Below are positions 60,801 to 64,000 of a DNA stretch of 64,000 nt, one piece after another. Position 1 is the stretch's first letter. The number at the start of each line of letters is the position of its first letter. Origin of the DNA: Chionis minor (lineage: Eukaryota > Chordata > Aves > Charadriiformes > Chionididae); assembly GCA_013398295.1 (NCBI GenBank), contig VZSF01000978.1, forward strand, positions 868,001 through 932,000, read 5' to 3'. The position numbers and the translations under genes are program-made. The notes beneath the pieces are model-generated. The model did no database searches. It saw only the letters and a list, made by a program, of their open reading frames with translations, and was not told where the DNA came from.

Positions 60801-63800
60801 ACCGAGTATGCTGGAATAATAACAAAATCCACAAATCACCCAGTGTGATACAGCGCTTCAGTGACGGGCCAGCTGTCACTCTCTGCCCTGCCCACCTCCA
60901 CCCAGGATGCACAGGAGGGAGGGAAACTTGTAAGCGGTACTTCTCCTTCTAGGAACCCAAATTACCTTCTGTGTGGGCAACTGCCAAACCTTGGCATGAA
61001 ATTAACAGATGTAAACATGTCATCAAATGGCCCACAGAGATGCCGCATGGAAAACTGGGAAAAGGGCATTTAATTTAGAAGTATTTCTGCTTCCCTAGGA
61101 GCAGCAGTTTTCTGCATACTTCAGAATATTTGAATGACAGTGTTTCCAATTTTTCTCTCTTCTTGTCATTTGCTCTGTCCTGCCCATGTTCTGGGTCTCT
61201 GATGACATCCTCATCTTCACGTGAAAATATTTGTGACAAATCCAAGACACCAGCTTCAGCATCTGAAATGAGCAGTGGCAGCAAAAGTCAGAAAACGTCT
61301 TTTCAGTAAAAAAAAAGCTGATATCTAAATATGGGAGAAAAGAAAGAGATGTGCTGTCAGGGTCTGGTCCTATGCAGAATCCCTATTGACCTATGTCAAT
61401 AGGTCAGAGCTGAGTGGGACTTTTTCAGTGATAAATGTTCTTGTTTTTCTTAGGAAAATATAGACTTATCAGAATGAAACGTGATTGGGAAATGATCAGT
61501 TTTATGAATTTCCTGAGTGAAAAAACTCTCAGGAGAAATTGGCCAGAACACCTCATCTTACTTTTTACTGGACAATAAATTTTATTATTTCTTTCCAGTT
61601 CATGCATTTCGTAAGAAAACTGAAAATAACTCATATGAAACATGACAGTAACAGGGGTCATGGTCAAATCCTGCTAAATGACAAACAAATCTATCAGTTA
61701 AACTGGAACTAAACATTTCTAGCTCATTAGAAGGCTTGCATACTTTCTATCTCAATTTGGGCCAAGGAAATTGTAAGCACTTTCATTTCAGTTTACAGGA
61801 CCGGAAAACTTTTGTCTGCCAAAGCCTACCTGGATGTCAATTTGCATGGCCAAGTGGGGTTATTCCAGGAGTATCTTGCCAACAAATGCTGTGAGATTAT
61901 CAAGCCCTCTGAGTGTCTGTTTTTGAAATCATTCTTCCAGCTATGGAAAACTTATTTGCTGAGAGGATATGCCAGCTGAGTAAGAGTAGACACGAGAGGA
62001 TGGTTGCAGTCATAGCACGAGTGGTGCAATGGAGTATTTAGGAGGCTTCTGCTAATCACCCCTCAGGAAGGAACTGGTCTCTAATCCTCTGTCAGATCTG
62101 CTGCCACTGTGGTGTCATGGAAAAAGGTGAGATAAGGAGAGGGCTCTGGAATAGAAGTAAATCCAGGTTTCCAGACCCCGGTTGGTCAAAAGGTGACAGG
62201 TGTAGGGCTGGTGCATTCCAGTGCATACCAACATAGGTTCTGAGCAGTACAGAAAGCTGGATTAGGGATAAAATCAACAGAAAGAACACGATGGCTGAAA
62301 GCACCTTGTCCATTTTAATAGAACTAATGTTGCACTGAAAATCCCTAGAAAACACATGTGGCACTGGTGCGGAAAATCATCAGTGTGACTCTTCTCTGAA
62401 GACAGAGGAGGTAGGTCTTTTTGTGCAGGACTGAGACAAACTGCTGCAACTGTTCCGTTAAGACTATAGAGTTTGAGTTGACTTAGTTGGGAGAAGGACA
62501 GACTTTGAAAGACTGCAATATAATGGATCGTGGGGATCAGACACATGCGATATTGGAGGAAATACACACACTGGTGAGGAAGTAAGGAATTTTTCCTCTC
62601 CCACCTTTAGAGTTGCAATTTGCTTTGGCAGGCTGAGGAGCAAGGGAGCTCAAAATGGCACCAGTTGCAGAGTCCTTAGCCATTCTTTCATCATGTCTAA
62701 GCTCCTCAGAAAATTTTCAGTATCTCTGTCAGTCAGAATGAGTAATCCTTCTTTTGTTACAGCCTAAAGATAAAAATTAAGAGCAGGAAAGGAAAAGAGA
62801 ATGTCTTAAACATGCCGCATCCTCTGTTGCAGTGGCAGGATAGGTGGGTTGGGATATCAGTGAAAGGGCAGCACCTGTGCGTGTGCTAGAAAGGAAAACT
62901 GACTGTACCAGAATTTATATCAGATCACCTCGAAAAAAATGTATCTGCCCTTTCAGTACAGAATGAAAACAATGAGCAGTCAAATGGCAAAAGGAAAAGC
63001 TGAGAGGAAAAAAATGCCTGTCATGGCTCGCTCAACAGTCCCTGTCTGGTTTGAAAGCAGCCAACAACAAATGTCTGTCTCCTCAGAAATAAAAATCAGA
63101 ACCTTCCCAGTCATTTCAGGTATCATTTGATCTCCTTCCCTTTGTGAATATTGCTGTGACTAGGTAAATACCTACAATACTCAGCCAGCTCCGCATGGTT
63201 TTTATGTGAAACAAGTGTACTAAACTAAAAAAGGCCAAACTGTATTGATAGGACATAACTTATCTGGACTGACACCATTTGTTGGTTTCCTAAACTGGTG
63301 GATGGTTGGCATTTTGCATGAGTTATCTCCAGTGTAAGTGAATGTTGTCCCTGCTGCTGGCAGATATTTACTGTATATTGTTTTTTAAATAAGGGTATAA
63401 CATTGATTCCTTGCTCTCCAAATTATTGACTGCACTTTCTGCCTGTAGTAAGGTCAGATAACTTATATCCTCTGGAAATATTTGGTAGAAAAATGTTTTA
63501 GGTCCCAGAAACTCTCATGGAGGAGAGGATCAAGGGGTTTTTTTGCAGGCTGACTAGAATCAAAATATCTTGTTGTTATCCCTGAAAAATCTCAATTTGC
63601 TTGACAAATACCACTAGCGATGTATGTAAGTATTTTCTAATCCCATTTCACGTGACCAAGTAGCACACCAAGCCACAAATGCTTCACCCGACACCCAGGT
63701 TGCAAGGACAGCGTGACCTTTCCTTATCACCACAGCTACACCTTCTGTTCACATCTCCCCAGATACATTTTGACAGTAATATCTTCTTGAGGTGAGGAGG

Positions 63801-64000
63801 AAGGTGAGGCTTTACAATTACAGTGTGGCCAGAAGTCTCATAAATGGTGAGCTTTCACCTGTCCATGGTCTTCCTGTCCAGCCCTACCCTGGCTGGAACT
63901 GATGGTCCTCCAGCTGATGGGAGGAGAAGTTTCAGGTGCCTCAGTAAATGACATTTTCTTTCAGACGGAGGGGTGGGTGACAGCAGTTTTGTGCATACTG
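57878..64000. other. No gene recognised (possible first intron)
   Basis: AT-rich microsatellite-like sequence at 57895-57950 follows the donor. Beyond that no exon with convincing splice sites and no named repeat is seen. GGCA repeats occur at 59772-59795. Frames of up to 100 codons (58779-59081 plus, 59982-60281 minus, 62092-62567 minus) lack motifs. Confidence 0.45.
61382..61403. repeat. Perfect short inverted repeat
   Basis: Left arm cctattgac and right arm gtcaatagg flank a ctat loop: 9-bp arms, no mismatch. The surrounding phrase (tcctatgcagaatccctatt, then gtcaataggtcagagctgag) vaguely resembles old amniote repeats with CATTGACTTCAATGGGA-type palindromes. A similar ggcctgatccagcat phrase lies at about 48776-48790. 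Confidence 0.6.

Noticed and set aside
1..64000. CRISPR arrays, bacterial operons, rRNA genes, intact tRNA genes, viral genes
   Set aside because: No regularly spaced direct repeats, no dense coding strand, no rRNA similarity, no complete tRNA cloverleaf noticed, and no viral protein similarity. All long coding remnants are LINE or Penelope-like.

Overview
The window looks like a gene-poor stretch of a bird nuclear genome. There is no operon structure, codon-dense strand or rRNA/tRNA cluster. The sequence is AT-rich and CpG-poor, and in-frame stops are frequent in all frames. The clearest features are CR1 non-LTR retrotransposons with the typical avian 3' end (AATCATAGAATGGTTAGAGTTGG and relatives, read on the plus strand for minus-strand copies). 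Older CR1 copies, apparent tRNA-derived SINE relics and a probable Penelope-like fossil fit an ancestral amniote repeat background. I see no complete protein-coding gene of the host.

Layout: 1-4550 has no recognisable gene. 4551-5660 is a minus-strand CR1 that keeps a 336-codon open C-terminal reverse transcriptase frame but has FAND in place of the FADD catalytic motif. A perfect 22-bp palindrome (5660-5681) sits at its 5' truncation point. 6729-7309 is a second, more decayed minus-strand CR1. 7310-20670 is unannotatable sequence. 20865-21430 is a very old plus-strand CR1 relic, with a weak U6-like stretch just upstream. 22556-25125 is the longest CR1 (minus strand, endonuclease to 3' end). 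It is split by a short plus-strand CR1 nested at 23728-23894 and has an internal deletion that removes part of the RT domain. 25441-25500 and 26060-26300 hold old repeat fragments.

29235-29545 encodes, in two frames, what looks like the C-terminal GIY-YIG endonuclease of a Penelope-like element. The region 29.6-34.4 kb has two short stretches with strong splice signals (29638-29684 and 34305-34354) that join in frame, but I do not recognise a protein. Further old CR1 fragments lie at 49019-49070, 52670-52912 and 56040-56150. At 57.1-57.9 kb there is a possible 5' end of a plus-strand gene continuing beyond the window: a splice-bounded 83-nt exon, a 5'UTR-like segment with two uORFs, and an ATG 16 nt before a strong donor.

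The CR1 copies form a rough age series: very old reptile-like relics, an intermediate composite copy carrying a younger nested copy, and the relatively fresh 4.5-kb copy. None can be autonomous, because all are 5'-truncated. Any host gene spanning this window would have to be inferred from transcript data.
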